DNA of 64,000 nucleotides from Streptomyces sp. NBC_01803. GTDB taxonomy: Bacteria > Actinomycetota > Actinomycetes > Streptomycetales > Streptomycetaceae. Below the pieces are notes generated by a model. It worked only from the letters and a program-made list of their open reading frames with translations. It made no database searches and was not told the origin of the DNA. Made by a program: the position numbers and the translations under genes. Location of the stretch: NCBI RefSeq assembly GCF_035917415.1, contig NZ_CP109073.1, forward strand, positions 2,515,501 to 2,579,500, in the 5' to 3' direction. Below, in pieces: positions 26,381 to 34,755 of the stretch (position 1 is its first letter; the number at the start of each line of letters is the position of its first letter).

Positions 26381-27292
26381 ATGACGACACCTCGCCCCCG
26401 GATCAGCAAGGCTGTCATTCCCGCAGCCGGGCTCGGCACACGGTTTCTGCCCGCCACGAAGGCCACTCCCAAGGAGATGCTGCCGGTTGTCGACCAACCC
26501 GCGATCCAGTATGTGGTGGAGGAAGCCACCGCAGCGGGGCTCACCGACGTGCTCATGATCACCGGGCGCAACAAGCGTCCCCTCGAAGACCACTTCGACC
26601 GCAACTACGAGCTGGAGGACGCCCTGCGCCGCAAGGGCGACTCGGAGCGGCTCTCCCGCGTCCAGCAGTCGACCGCCCTGGCCACCATGCACTACGTCCG
26701 CCAGGGCGACCCCAGGGGCCTGGGCCACGCCGTCCTGTGCGCGGCGCCGCACGTCGGCGACCAGCCGTTCGCCGTCCTGCTCGGCGACGACCTGATCGAC
26801 CCCCGCGACCCGCTGCTCACCAAGATGATCGACGTCCAGACCGAGCAGGGCGGCTCCGTCATCGCGCTGATGGAGGTCGACCCCGAGCAGATCCACCTCT
26901 ACGGCGCCGCCTCCGTCGCCCCGGTCACGGACGGCGTGTTCCGGGTGACCGGCCTGGTCGAGAAGCCGGACCCCGCCGACGCCCCCAGCAACCTGGCCAT
27001 CATCGGCCGCTATGTCCTGGACGCCGGGATCTTCGAGGTGCTCGGCAAGACCCCGCCCGGCCGCGGCGGCGAGATCCAGCTCACCGACGCCCTCCAGGCC
27101 ATGGCGGGCGACTCCGCCCTCGGCGGCCCGGTGCACGGCGTGGTCTTCAAGGGCCGCCGGTACGACACCGGCGACCGCGCCGACTACCTGCGCTCGATCG
27201 TCCGGCTCGCCTGCGAACGCCCAGACCTCGGCCCGGAGTTCAGGTCCTGGCTGCGACAGTACGTCGCCGAGGAGATGCCGCACGTTGACTGA
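26381..27292 (+). CDS. galU: UTP-glucose-1-phosphate uridylyltransferase
   Basis: Makes UDP-glucose for trehalose, wall and exopolysaccharide synthesis. The nucleotidyltransferase signature GLGTRFLPATKATPKEMLP is at about residues 17-35, followed by VDQPAIQYVVEEA. The uridine-binding and metal parts FAVLLGDDLID and VEKPDPADAPSN are present. Length 303 aa. The stop overlaps the TTG start of moeA/glp, so galU leads the galU-glp-moaC-mogA-rimJ unit. Confidence 0.95.
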   Translation: MTTPRPRISKAVIPAAGLGTRFLPATKATPKEMLPVVDQPAIQYVVEEATAAGLTDVLMITGRNKRPLEDHFDRNYELEDALRRKGDSERLSRVQQSTALATMHYVRQGDPRGLGHAVLCAAPHVGDQPFAVLLGDDLIDPRDPLLTKMIDVQTEQGGSVIALMEVDPEQIHLYGAASVAPVTDGVFRVTGLVEKPDPADAPSNLAIIGRYVLDAGIFEVLGKTPPGRGGEIQLTDALQAMAGDSALGGPVHGVVFKGRRYDTGDRADYLRSIVRLACERPDLGPEFRSWLRQYVAEEMPHVD

Positions 27293-28559
27293 CATCTGGT
27301 CGGTGGACGAGCACCTCGCCGACATCCTGCGGACGGTCCGGCCGCTGGACGCCATCGAGCTCCCGCTGCTCGACGCGACCGGCTGCGTGCTCACCGAGGA
27401 CGTGATCGTGCCCGCCCCGCTGCCGCCGTTCGACAACAGCTCGATGGACGGCTACGCGGTGCGGGCGGCGGACGTCGACGGCGCCACCCGCACCTACCCG
27501 TCCGTGCTGAGCGTCGTCGCGGACATCGCGGCGGGCAGCGGCGACCTGCCCACCCTCTTCCCCGGGCAGGCCGCCCGCATCATGACCGGCGCGCCGCTGC
27601 CGCCCGGCGCCCAGGCCGTCGTTCCGGTCGAGTGGACCGACGGCGGCACGGGCGGCGGGCCCGTCGACTCGATGCACGCCGCCTCCGCCGTCCGGGGCGG
27701 CGGCGGTGAGGTGCGCGTCTTCCGGCCGGCCGCCGAGGGCGCGCACATCCGGGGGCGCGGCAGCGACGCGCTCGCCGGAGGTGTCGCGCTCCCGGCCGGC
27801 ACGTTCCTCGGCCCGCCCCAGACCGGCCTGCTCGCGGCCCTGGGGCGCGCGACCGTTCCGGTACGCCCCCGGCCGCGGGTCGTCGTGCTGTCCACGGGCA
27901 GCGAGCTGGCCGCCCCCGGCGAGCCGCTCCGCCCGGGCCAGATCCACGACTCCAACAGCTACATGCTCACCGCCGCCGCCCAGGCCGCCGGCGCGGACGC
28001 CTTCCGCGGCGCGGCGGTCGCGGACGACGCGCCGACGCTGCGGGCGGCGCTGGAGGACCAGTTGATCCGCGCCGACCTCGTCGTCACCAGCGGCGGCGTC
28101 AGCGTCGGCGCGTACGACGTGGTCAAGGAGGCGCTGACCGGGGAGGTCGACTTCCGCCGGCTGGCCATGCAGCCGGGCAAGCCGCAGGGCTTCGGTCTGA
28201 TCGGTGCCGCCCGCACGCCGCTCTTCGCCCTGCCGGGCAACCCGGTCAGCGCGTACGTCTCGTTCGAGCTGTTCGTCCGCCCGGCGTTGCGCGTGATGGC
28301 CGGTCACGACGAGAGCACGCTGCACCGGCCGCGCGTGACGGCCCGGCTGATCACGGACGCGCCGCTGTCCTCGCCCGCCGGGCGGCGGCAGTTCCTGCGC
28401 GGCGCGTACACGGCCGGGGACGGCACCGTCCGGCCGGTCGGCGGCGCCGGCTCCCATCTGATCGCGGCGCTCGCCACGGCCGACGCGCTGATCGAGATCC
28501 CGGAGAACGTGACGGAGGCCGCCTCGGGCGTGGAGCTGACGGTGGTGCTGCTCGGCTGA
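27285..28559 (+). CDS. glp: Molybdopterin molybdenumtransferase MoeA / gephyrin-like Glp
   Basis: MoeA inserts molybdate into adenylylated molybdopterin. Domains: N-terminal MoeA part with LPPFDNSSMDGYAVRAADVD split around residue 50, MTGAPLPPGAQAVVPVEW, then the MPT-binding fold with STGSELAAPGEPL and SGGVSVGAYDVVKEAL. The TTG at 27285 is used: it keeps the family N-terminus TDIWSVDEHL, has GAGGAG upstream and overlaps galU. In Corynebacterium, the MoeA homologue in the galU-moeA-rimJ context, Glp, binds FtsZ and the membrane receptor GLPR. The GLPR/SepX-like gene at 30297 makes the same role likely here. Confidence 0.88.
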   Translation: MTDIWSVDEHLADILRTVRPLDAIELPLLDATGCVLTEDVIVPAPLPPFDNSSMDGYAVRAADVDGATRTYPSVLSVVADIAAGSGDLPTLFPGQAARIMTGAPLPPGAQAVVPVEWTDGGTGGGPVDSMHAASAVRGGGGEVRVFRPAAEGAHIRGRGSDALAGGVALPAGTFLGPPQTGLLAALGRATVPVRPRPRVVVLSTGSELAAPGEPLRPGQIHDSNSYMLTAAAQAAGADAFRGAAVADDAPTLRAALEDQLIRADLVVTSGGVSVGAYDVVKEALTGEVDFRRLAMQPGKPQGFGLIGAARTPLFALPGNPVSAYVSFELFVRPALRVMAGHDESTLHRPRVTARLITDAPLSSPAGRRQFLRGAYTAGDGTVRPVGGAGSHLIAALATADALIEIPENVTEAASGVELTVVLLG

Positions 28560-28581
28560 GCGAGGGGTACCGTAGCTGCTC

Positions 28582-29061
28582 ATGAGCACCCCGCACCTCA
28601 CCCATCTCGACGGCTCGGGAGCCGCCCGCATGGTCGACGTGTCCGGCAAGGACGTCACCACGCGCACCGCCACGGCCAGCGGCCGGGTGCTCGTCGCCCC
28701 GGCCGTGGTCGCGCTGCTGCGCGGCGAGGGCGTACCGAAGGGCGACGCGCTGGCGACGGCCAGGATCGCCGGGATCATGGGCGCCAAGCGCACTCCGGAT
28801 CTCATCCCGCTCTGCCATCCGCTGGCCGTCTCGGGGGTGACGGTGGATCTGTCGGTCGCCGACGACGCGGTGGAGATCACGGCCACGGTGCGGACCACGG
28901 ACCGCACGGGTGTGGAGATGGAGGCGCTGACGGCCGTGAGCGTCGCCGCGCTGACCGTGGTCGACATGGTGAAGGCCGTGGACAAGGGCGCGGTCATCTC
29001 CGATGTGCGGGTGGAGGAGAAGACCGGGGGCAAGTCCGGCACGTGGAGCCGCGGCCGATGA
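28582..29061 (+). CDS. moaC: Cyclic pyranopterin monophosphate synthase MoaC
   Basis: Acts with MoaA to convert GTP to cyclic pyranopterin monophosphate, the first step of molybdenum cofactor synthesis. The family signature runs from [14 protein letters not shown] through [18 protein letters not shown] to [17 protein letters not shown] and [14 protein letters not shown]. Length 159 aa is normal. It starts 22 bp after glp, and its stop overlaps the next gene as ATGA. Confidence 0.95.
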   Translation: MSTPHLTHLDGSGAARMVDVSGKDVTTRTATASGRVLVAPAVVALLRGEGVPKGDALATARIAGIMGAKRTPDLIPLCHPLAVSGVTVDLSVADDAVEITATVRTTDRTGVEMEALTAVSVAALTVVDMVKAVDKGAVISDVRVEEKTGGKSGTWSRGR

Positions 29062-29561
29062 GTTCGCCTCCGCCTTCCCGTCCCGTCTATCGCGCGCTGG
29101 CGATCACCGCCTCGAACCGCGCCGCCGCCGGTGTCTACGACGACACCACCGGCCCGCTGCTCGTCGAAGCGCTCGCCTCACTGGACTTCGCGGCCTCCGG
29201 CCCGGAGGTGGTGCCGGACGGCGAGCCGGTCGAGGCGGCGCTGCGGGCGGCCGTCGCCGCCCGCTACGACATAGTCCTGACAACGGGCGGCACCGGCATC
29301 TCCCCCACCGATCGCACGCCCGAGATGACGCGCCGGGTCCTCGACTACGAGGTGCCCGGCATCCCGGAGGCGATCCGCGCGGCCGGCCAGGCGAAGGTGC
29401 CGACGGCCGCGCTCTCGCGCGGTGTGGCGGGCGTCGCGGGGCGCACTCTCATCGTCAACCTCCCCGGTTCGCGCGGCGGCGTCAAGGACGGCCTCGCCGT
29501 GCTGAGACCGCTGCTGCGACACGCGGTGGACCAGCTCAGGGGCGGCGACCACCCGCAGTGA
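29058..29561 (+). CDS. Molybdopterin adenylyltransferase, MogA/MoaB type
   Basis: Adenylylates molybdopterin before molybdate insertion. The MoCF-biosynthesis fold shows [20 protein letters not shown], the [15 protein letters not shown] active-site loop, and [16 protein letters not shown] near the C-terminus. The ATG at 29058 (167 aa) overlaps the moaC stop. The GTG of the following acetyltransferase overlaps its own stop. Whether it should be called mogA or moaB cannot be settled from sequence alone. Confidence 0.9.
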   Translation: MSSPPPSRPVYRALAITASNRAAAGVYDDTTGPLLVEALASLDFAASGPEVVPDGEPVEAALRAAVAARYDIVLTTGGTGISPTDRTPEMTRRVLDYEVPGIPEAIRAAGQAKVPTAALSRGVAGVAGRTLIVNLPGSRGGVKDGLAVLRPLLRHAVDQLRGGDHPQ

Positions 29562-30184
29562 ACGCGAACACCTGGTCCGTCGAGCTCGTCGACGGGGACA
29601 TCGGCCTCCGCCCCATCCGGCAGCGCGACCACCGCGCCTGGCGGGAGGTCAACCAGCGCAATCGCGACTGGCTCCGTCCCTGGGAGGCCACCATCCCGCC
29701 GACTCCACCGGGTCATCTGGCGCCCCGTCGGCCGACGTTCCGGCAGATGGTCAGACATCTGCGGGGCGAGGCGCAGGCCGGGCGGATGCTGCCGCTGGTG
29801 ATCACGTATCAGGGGCGGCTGGCAGGGCAGTTGACGGTCGCGGGGATCACGTGGGGGTCCATGTGCTCGGCGCACATCGGGTATTGGGTGGACCGCGCGG
29901 TGGCGGGGCGCGGGGTGATGCCGACGGCGGTGGCGCTGGCCGTCGACCACTGCTTCGGCGCGCTGGGGCTGCACCGGATCGAGATCTGCATCCGTCCGGA
30001 GAACGGTCCGAGCCGGCGGGTGGTCGAGAAACTGGGTTTCCGCGAGGAAGGCGTCCGGCCACGTTATCTCCACATCGACGGCGCCTGGCGGGACCATCTC
30101 GTGTTCGCCATGACGTCCGAGGAGGTGCCGCAGGGGCTGCTGACGCGATGGCACCGGCAGCGGACGCCCCCGAAAATAAAATAG
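29558..30184 (+). CDS. GNAT family N-acetyltransferase, RimJ/RimL type
   Basis: Transfers acetyl from acetyl-CoA, in this subgroup often to protein N-termini. The fold is visible in LRPIRQRDHRAWREVNQRN, the acetyl-CoA loop GRGVMPTAVALAVDHCF, and RPENGPSRRVVEKLGF. Length 208 aa from the GTG at 29558, which overlaps the stop of the mog-like gene. In mycobacteria and corynebacteria the rimJ gene is likewise between moeA/glp and the GLPR-type gene. Its last codons and the 110 bp after it are unusually A/T rich. Confidence 0.88.
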   Translation: MNANTWSVELVDGDIGLRPIRQRDHRAWREVNQRNRDWLRPWEATIPPTPPGHLAPRRPTFRQMVRHLRGEAQAGRMLPLVITYQGRLAGQLTVAGITWGSMCSAHIGYWVDRAVAGRGVMPTAVALAVDHCFGALGLHRIEICIRPENGPSRRVVEKLGFREEGVRPRYLHIDGAWRDHLVFAMTSEEVPQGLLTRWHRQRTPPKIK

Positions 30185-30263
30185 GTGTTCGAATTTAGAT
30201 AACAATCCGAAGAAATGCCCAGGAGGACGTCCTGAACGCGCGACACGCCGCTCGATTTGGCAG

Positions 30264-30290
30264 TTGGACTCTCACAAACCCCTCTACGGT
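30264..30290 (+). promoter_or_regulatory. Possible promoter for a leaderless sepX transcript
   Basis: TTGGAC (30264-30269) and TACGGT (30285-30290) are spaced by 15 nt. A start of transcription about 7 nt after the -10 would fall on the GTG at 30297. There is no ribosome binding site before that codon, which fits a leaderless mRNA. The short spacer keeps confidence modest. Confidence 0.4.
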
Positions 30291-30296
30291 GTGAGC

Positions 30297-31211
30297 GTGA
30301 GCAGCAGTGGCCTCATCTTCGCAATGATCGTCGGGGCCTGGGCCGCGTATCTGGTGCCGATGTGGCTCCGCCGGCAGGACGAGCTCAACGAAGCCCGCCC
30401 CACGGAGCGCTTCAGCACCGCCCTCCGGCTGCTGACGCGCGGCAGACGCGGCGCGCCGGCGACCGAGACGGCCGCCCCGGTTCCGGCCCCGGACCCCGCC
30501 GCCGACCTCCGTGCCTTCGCCGAGCCCGTCGTGCCCGTGCCTGCACCGGCCTCGCCATCGTCGTCATCACCGTCGTCATCACCGTCATCACCGTCGGCCA
30601 AGGCCGCTCCGCCGTCGAGCGCGCGCGCGAAGGTCCTGATCCGGCGCCGCCGGACCACGATGATCCTCTTCCTGGCCTTCACCCTGGGCGGGATCTACGC
30701 CCTCTCGGCCGGCCCCGGCCACCTGTGGATCCCCCTGCTCCCCGGCGTACTGCTGATCGCGTACCTCGCGCACGTGCGTCGGCACGAGCAGCGCCGCTAC
30801 GCGGTCGCCCTGGACCGCCGCCGCGCCGAGGAGGCCGCCCGCCGCCTGCGCGAGCGCACCGCCAAACCCCCGGTCCCCGAGCAGCCCGCCCAGGCGATCG
30901 TGGAGCAGACCGACCACGCGGAATGGGAGGACCAGCAGCGCCGCCGCACCCCGGCCCCGGAACACGAACCAGAAAGCTGGGACCCGGCCCCGGTCCCCCT
31001 CCCGACGTACGTGAACGCCCCGGTGGCCCCGCGCACGACGCGCGGCGTGAACCTGGACGCCCCCGACACCTGGAGCGCCGCCCGCTCCACCACGGCCGGC
31101 ACCACCCCCCAGTCCCCCCCGGCCCCCCGCACGGAGGCCCAGCCCCCCCAACGAACCCCGCTGTTCGACCAGTACGCGGACGAGGACCACCGCAGGGTGG
31201 CGGGCGAATAG
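30297..31211 (+). CDS. sepX: Septum-associated membrane protein SepX (GLPR-like)
   Basis: SepX is an actinobacterial membrane protein needed for stable FtsZ structures and normal septation in Streptomyces; its corynebacterial relative GLPR is the membrane receptor for Glp. The hallmark N-terminus SSSGLIFAMIVGAWAAYLVP, with MWLRRQDELNE after it, is a transmembrane helix plus conserved cytoplasmic motif. A Pro/Ser-rich linker follows, then two hydrophobic segments near residues 120-155, then a long Arg/Pro-rich tail. The GTG at 30297 gives 304 aa. The order galU-glp-moaC-mogA-rimJ-sepX supports the call. Confidence 0.85.
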   Translation: MSSSGLIFAMIVGAWAAYLVPMWLRRQDELNEARPTERFSTALRLLTRGRRGAPATETAAPVPAPDPAADLRAFAEPVVPVPAPASPSSSSPSSSPSSPSAKAAPPSSARAKVLIRRRRTTMILFLAFTLGGIYALSAGPGHLWIPLLPGVLLIAYLAHVRRHEQRRYAVALDRRRAEEAARRLRERTAKPPVPEQPAQAIVEQTDHAEWEDQQRRRTPAPEHEPESWDPAPVPLPTYVNAPVAPRTTRGVNLDAPDTWSAARSTTAGTTPQSPPAPRTEAQPPQRTPLFDQYADEDHRRVAGE

Positions 31212-31268
31212 CACGACGAACGGATTTCGGTCCGGCGCGGCGTAGGTGCTAGTGTTTCTACGTCGCAA

Positions 31269-31342
31269 GGGCCTGTAGCGCAGCCTGGTAGCGCATCTCG
31301 TTCGCAACGAGGGGGTCAGGGGTTCAAATCCCCTCAGGTCCA
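31269..31342 (+). tRNA. tRNA-Ala (anticodon CGC), AICE integration target
   Basis: Cloverleaf of 74 nt: acceptor GGGCCTG/CAGGTCC, D arm GCGCAGCCTGGTAGCGC, anticodon stem TCTCG/CGAGG with loop TTCGCAA (anticodon CGC), T arm AGGGG-TTCAAAT-CCCCT. CCA is not encoded. Its 3' 43 nt belong to the 60-bp repeat attL, so the element rebuilt a complete tRNA on insertion and the displaced 3' end now lies at 43376. Confidence 0.95.
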
Positions 31343-31359
31343 CCGGCAGGGCCGTTCAC
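31300..31359 (+). repeat. attL of the AICE (60-bp repeat, copy 1)
   Basis: Identical over 60 bp to 43376-43435. It starts in the anticodon loop of tRNA-Ala and runs 17 bp past the tRNA end. Flanking bases differ on both sides (C against A before, T against G after). Confidence 0.95.
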
Positions 31360-31381
31360 TAGACCAGGTAGAACGGACAGA

Positions 31382-31419
31382 CGAAAGCCCCCGCTGATTC
31401 CGATCAGCGGGGGCTTTCG
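31382..31419. terminator. Bidirectional terminator between tRNA-Ala and int
   Basis: A 16-bp perfect stem (31382-31397 with 31404-31419, arms beginning CGAAAGCCCCCGC) and 6-nt loop TTCCGA. It lies 34 bp after the int stop and 40 bp after the tRNA, so it can stop transcription from both sides. Confidence 0.9.
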
Positions 31420-31452
31420 CGTGCGTGCAAGCAGCGAAGTACAGCAACGGGG

Positions 31453-32694
31453 CTACTCGGCGCTGCCGAGATGCTTGCCGAGCCTGCGCAACGCCTTCCG
31501 CGTCGCCTCGGACGGCACGTGCGTGTAGACCTCCATCGTGACCGCGATTTTGCTGTGCCGGAGAATCTGCATGGCCACCCTGGGGTGGACGTCGAGGGCC
31601 GCCAGGAGCGACCCGCAGGTGTGCCGGGTGTCGTGCAGCCGGATACGCCGCACCCCCGCCCTGTCGGCCCGACCGGCGAACTGCCGGTTGAAGTTCCTCG
31701 GCTCGATCGGCGTGCCGTAGCGGGTGGTGAACACGAACCCGGTCTCGGTCCACAGCTCGCCCGCGGACTTCCGCGCGGAGTCCTGCGCCTCCCGCCGGAG
31801 CATCAGCGCGGCCCGGCAGATGTCGGGCAGCGGCAGCACGGCCGTGGACGCCTCGGTCTTGGTCTCGTCGTGCACCAGGCGCCGCTGGATGCGCTGCAAC
31901 GAGTGCTCGACGCTCAGCTCCCCCGCGTCCAAGTCCACGCTGCCCCAGGTCAGCCCGAGCACTTCCCCACGGCGGAGCCCGAGGACCAGCGTCAGCACGT
32001 ACGCCGGGTAGAGCGGATCACCGGCGGCCCTGGCAGCCTCCAGGAAGGTCCGCGCCTCCTCCACGGACCAGGGCTGCGGCTTCGTCCGCCGGACCGACCG
32101 GACCTTGACCAGCCCGGCCACGTTCTTCGAGATCACCTCCTCGGTCATGGCATGCGTGAGCGCCGACCGCAGCACGGTCCGGGCGTCCTGGACGGTCCGC
32201 CGTGACGGGAACTGCCGGCAGCACTGGCCGACCGCGCAGCAGTGCCGCCGCTGGAGCGGGTTCCGGTGCTTCTCCGGCCGCTTGGCGTCCTTGCCCTGGG
32301 CGCAGCATTGGCACTGGGCCATCAGGTCGTTGATCCACTTCCGCACGTCCCGGACGGTCAGCTTGTCGAGCCGCTTCGCTCCGAGCCCGGGAGTGATGTA
32401 GAGCCGGACGTGCATCGCGTACGTCTCGGCGGTCTTCGGCTTCAACTCCGGCTGCACCACTTCCCGCAGCCAGTACGCGAGGTACTGCCCGAGCGTCGGC
32501 ACAGTGGTTGCGACAGGCCCCTTGCTGGCTTCGGCGTGGAGCTTGACCCACTTCTCGTGAACGGCGGCTCTCGTCGGCCCGTAGACGTACTTGCGCTTCC
32601 TGTTCCCCTCCGGGGTGGTGACCCAGACGTAGGCAGCGAAGCCGTTCCGGTAGGGGTAGATGGAGCCTTCTCTGTTCCCGCGTTTGCCGCTCAT
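31453..32694 (-). CDS. int: AICE tyrosine site-specific integrase
   Basis: Catalyses integration at tRNA-Ala and excision with Xis. Catalytic residues are visible: the first Arg in LVLGLRRGEVLGLTW, the HxxR box in RLHDTRHTCGSLL, a His in QILRHSKIAVT and the nucleophile Tyr in EVYTHV. The N-terminal SAM-like arm domain precedes a Cys-rich insertion with CQCC and HCCAVGQCC, common in AICE integrases. The ATG at 32694 gives 413 aa and overlaps the xis stop (ATGA), so a longer upstream frame is rejected. Confidence 0.95.
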   Translation of the reverse strand: MSGKRGNREGSIYPYRNGFAAYVWVTTPEGNRKRKYVYGPTRAAVHEKWVKLHAEASKGPVATTVPTLGQYLAYWLREVVQPELKPKTAETYAMHVRLYITPGLGAKRLDKLTVRDVRKWINDLMAQCQCCAQGKDAKRPEKHRNPLQRRHCCAVGQCCRQFPSRRTVQDARTVLRSALTHAMTEEVISKNVAGLVKVRSVRRTKPQPWSVEEARTFLEAARAAGDPLYPAYVLTLVLGLRRGEVLGLTWGSVDLDAGELSVEHSLQRIQRRLVHDETKTEASTAVLPLPDICRAALMLRREAQDSARKSAGELWTETGFVFTTRYGTPIEPRNFNRQFAGRADRAGVRRIRLHDTRHTCGSLLAALDVHPRVAMQILRHSKIAVTMEVYTHVPSEATRKALRRLGKHLGSAE

Positions 32695-32903
32695 GCCGCA
32701 CGCTCCCCGGCGTCTTCGGTGGTGCAGCGCTCGACGTATTCGTCCACCCAAGCCGGGAGGATGCGGCGGTTGCGGCCGACCTTGACCGAGCGGATCTCGC
32801 CGGTCAGGACGAGCATTTTGGTCTTGGACAGTCCGAAGCCGAGCATGGCGGCGACCTCGGCGGTGGTGTGCCACTTGGGGGTGATGGGGGTCGCCGCGTT
32901 CAT
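32691..32903 (-). CDS. xis: Excisionase (winged-HTH, MerR/HTH_17 type)
   Basis: A 70-residue basic DNA-binding protein with HTTAEVAAMLGFGLSKTKML, a helix-turn-helix of the excisionase type, followed by the wing RSVKVGRNRRILPAWVDEYV. It should bend att DNA and direct Int towards excision. The ATG at 32903 overlaps the original rep stop, and the xis stop overlaps int, so rep, xis and int form one translational unit. Confidence 0.9.
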   Translation of the reverse strand: MNAATPITPKWHTTAEVAAMLGFGLSKTKMLVLTGEIRSVKVGRNRRILPAWVDEYVERCTTEDAGERAA

Positions 32904-34240
32904 GCGGTTGGTTCTCCTTCCGTTCCGGGTGCGGGGGCGAGCGAGGCCGTGAGCCATTCCTCGACCGGGGTGAGTCCGGTTCCGGCGTAGGCCCAGTGGG
33001 CGAGGACGAGCGTGGTTTCTTCCGGGCCGTGCGTCTCTCCGGCTTGTACGCGTCGCTATTCGGTGCGGGCGTCGCGGAGGGCGCCGAGGGTGGTGGAGTA
33101 GGCGCGGGACTTGGTGGAGAAGTGGCCGCGGAAGCCGAGCATGTGTGCCCAGGGGCGCAGTCGGAGGTGTTCGAGGTCTTCGCGGGCGCCGAGGGTCCAG
33201 GCGGTGCGGATCAGTCGGCGTGCGTGGTCGGTGATGTCCAGGGGCGCGAGTTTGGCCAGGAAACGAAGCGGGCGGTCGAGGGTGCCGGTGGCGGTTTCGG
33301 CGCCCTTGGTGGCGTACTTGGCGATGTAGGCGGCAACGGCCCGGTCGGTCAGCTCGGTCCCGCCGTCCAGGTCGGCCGACTTGATGGTGCGGACATCGAG
33401 CTGACGCCCGAAGGCGAAGGCGTGTGCACGCCCGTCGATGACCGGCCCGGCGACGACCGCCGAGGCGGCAGCGGCGCGGATGGCGTCGGTCAGCAGCTCG
33501 GCCGAGGCCCAGCGTGGGGGCGGGGTGTGGGCACCTTCCGGGCCGTCGAGGCGGATGACGGCGTGGAAGTGGACGGCCCCGCGCCGCTGGTACTCCGCGA
33601 CCTTGGCGAACGAGACCCGCGCGTGGCGGCGGAACGTCCGCTGGGTGAGTCCGGCGCGCTTGGCGATCTCGCGACGCAGGTAGATGGTGAAGCGCCGCCA
33701 CAGGGCGCCCGCGTGGGCGTTCCACAGCACGGCCGCGTCGTAGTCGTACGTCTCGGGGTCCAGGGGTGTGCCGAGCCGGGCGTCGTCCTGGTCGTGGGCG
33801 GTGCCGCAGCGGCAGGCCGGGCGCCCGCTGGGCCGGTTGTGAACCGGGCCGAAGCTGGGCGCGGTGAACGTGGCGAACACCCTCGGGTGGTTGGCCACCT
33901 GGTCGGGGACGGTTTTACCACCTCGGAGTCCGGCGGTGATGAGGTGGTAGGTGTCGCGGCGGTAGGTCTCGGCGCAGGCGGGGCAGCGGGTGGCGCGGCG
34001 GTTGTTGCAGCGGGTCAGCAGGTGACCGGCGGGCAGCTCGGCGGAGTCCAGGTGCCGGAGTGCGGCGCCGATCTCGCCGGTTGCGGTGTCGAGGTGGTGT
34101 TCGGTGCGGTGTCCGGCCAGGCGTATGGGTCTGGTGCAGCCCCCGAGCCCGGAGAGTTGCCGGGCCAGGCCGGGAAGAGCGCCCGTCGTGGCGAGTTGGC
34201 CGAGTTCGGGCAGCGGGGGCGGGGTGGTGCGGGGGATGAT
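32900..34240 (-). pseudogene. RepSA-type rolling-circle replication initiator, interrupted by an amber codon
   Basis: The reading frame runs from about 34240 to the TGA at 32900-32902, which overlaps the xis ATG, but is cut by TAG at 33056-33058 (codon 395 of 447). Protein-like sequence with normal codon bias continues in the same frame after the TAG (GETHGPEETTLVLAHWAYAG and WLTASLAPAPGTE). The HUH-type motif GAVHFHAVIRLDG and the Tyr-containing YIAKYATK are upstream and intact. A TGG or CAG codon was probably mutated. No ATG or GTG suits the N-terminus; an ATC at 34240, 7 nt after AAGGAG, may be the start, otherwise GTG 33898 gives a shorter protein. A 394-residue product could be partly active. 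Confidence 0.85.
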
Positions 34241-34352
34241 GGGACTTCTCCTTCGCGGCTGTGGTCGTGGAAGGGGTTGGGTCCCGGGGCGGTGGATGCT
34301 TGGCGGTATCGACGCCGCCCCGGGGCCGTTGGGGACTTGCTCAGCTAGTTGT

Positions 34353-34547
34353 CTAGTCGTGTTGGTTGTTGATGATGTCGACGCCGTTGCGTGTGCCGGA
34401 GTCGATGAGGGGTGCGGCGATGGTGTCGGCGAGGTAGAAGCCGAACAGGGCGATGACGACGACGATCCAGGGGCGGACGCCGAGGAACTTCACGACGGCC
34501 CAGGCGATCAGGCCCAGGACGACGACCAGGGGCAGGCTGACGGTCAC
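34353..34547 (-). CDS. Small two-helix membrane protein of AICEs
   Basis: 64 residues with two hydrophobic stretches, VSLPLVVVLGLIAWAVVKFL and PWIVVVIALFGFYLADTIA, and a polar C-terminus. Proteins of this size and layout are common between rep and the spread genes of Streptomyces AICEs. The exact role is unknown; a help in intramycelial spread is inferred from position. Confidence 0.75.
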   Translation of the reverse strand: MTVSLPLVVVLGLIAWAVVKFLGVRPWIVVVIALFGFYLADTIAAPLIDSGTRNGVDIINNQHD

Positions 34548-34563
34548 GGCGCAGGGCTCCGTT

Positions 34564-34755
34564 TCAGGCGATGGGGCAGCGGTGGGTGCGGGCGGCGAGT
34601 TCGGCGGCGGAGCGGGTGTGGTACTCGGCGGAGAAGCCGCAGCGCGGTGCGGTGCACGCGGCGGTGTGCTTTTCCCGTCCGCGCCGGTCGTTGGCGGTGC
34701 CGACCTTGACCGGGCCGATCCGGGCGAGGTTGCGGAAGCGGCGCAGCAGGGGCAT
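34564..34755 (-). CDS. Small mobile-element transfer protein
   Basis: 63 residues, basic, with two Cys (in AACTAPRCGF) and a His-Cys near the end, possibly a small metal site. It is the kind of protein often labelled mobile element transfer protein in streptomycete AICEs. The stop lies 16 bp before the next gene, and its ATG overlaps the preceding gene by 1 nt. Confidence 0.7.
   Translation of the reverse strand: MPLLRRFRNLARIGPVKVGTANDRRGREKHTAACTAPRCGFSAEYHTRSAAELAARTHRCPIA

Noticed and set aside
31453..32874. 473-residue version of the integrase
   Set aside because: The first 60 codons read through xis in another frame. The ATG at 32694 overlaps the xis stop and starts the family-like sequence.
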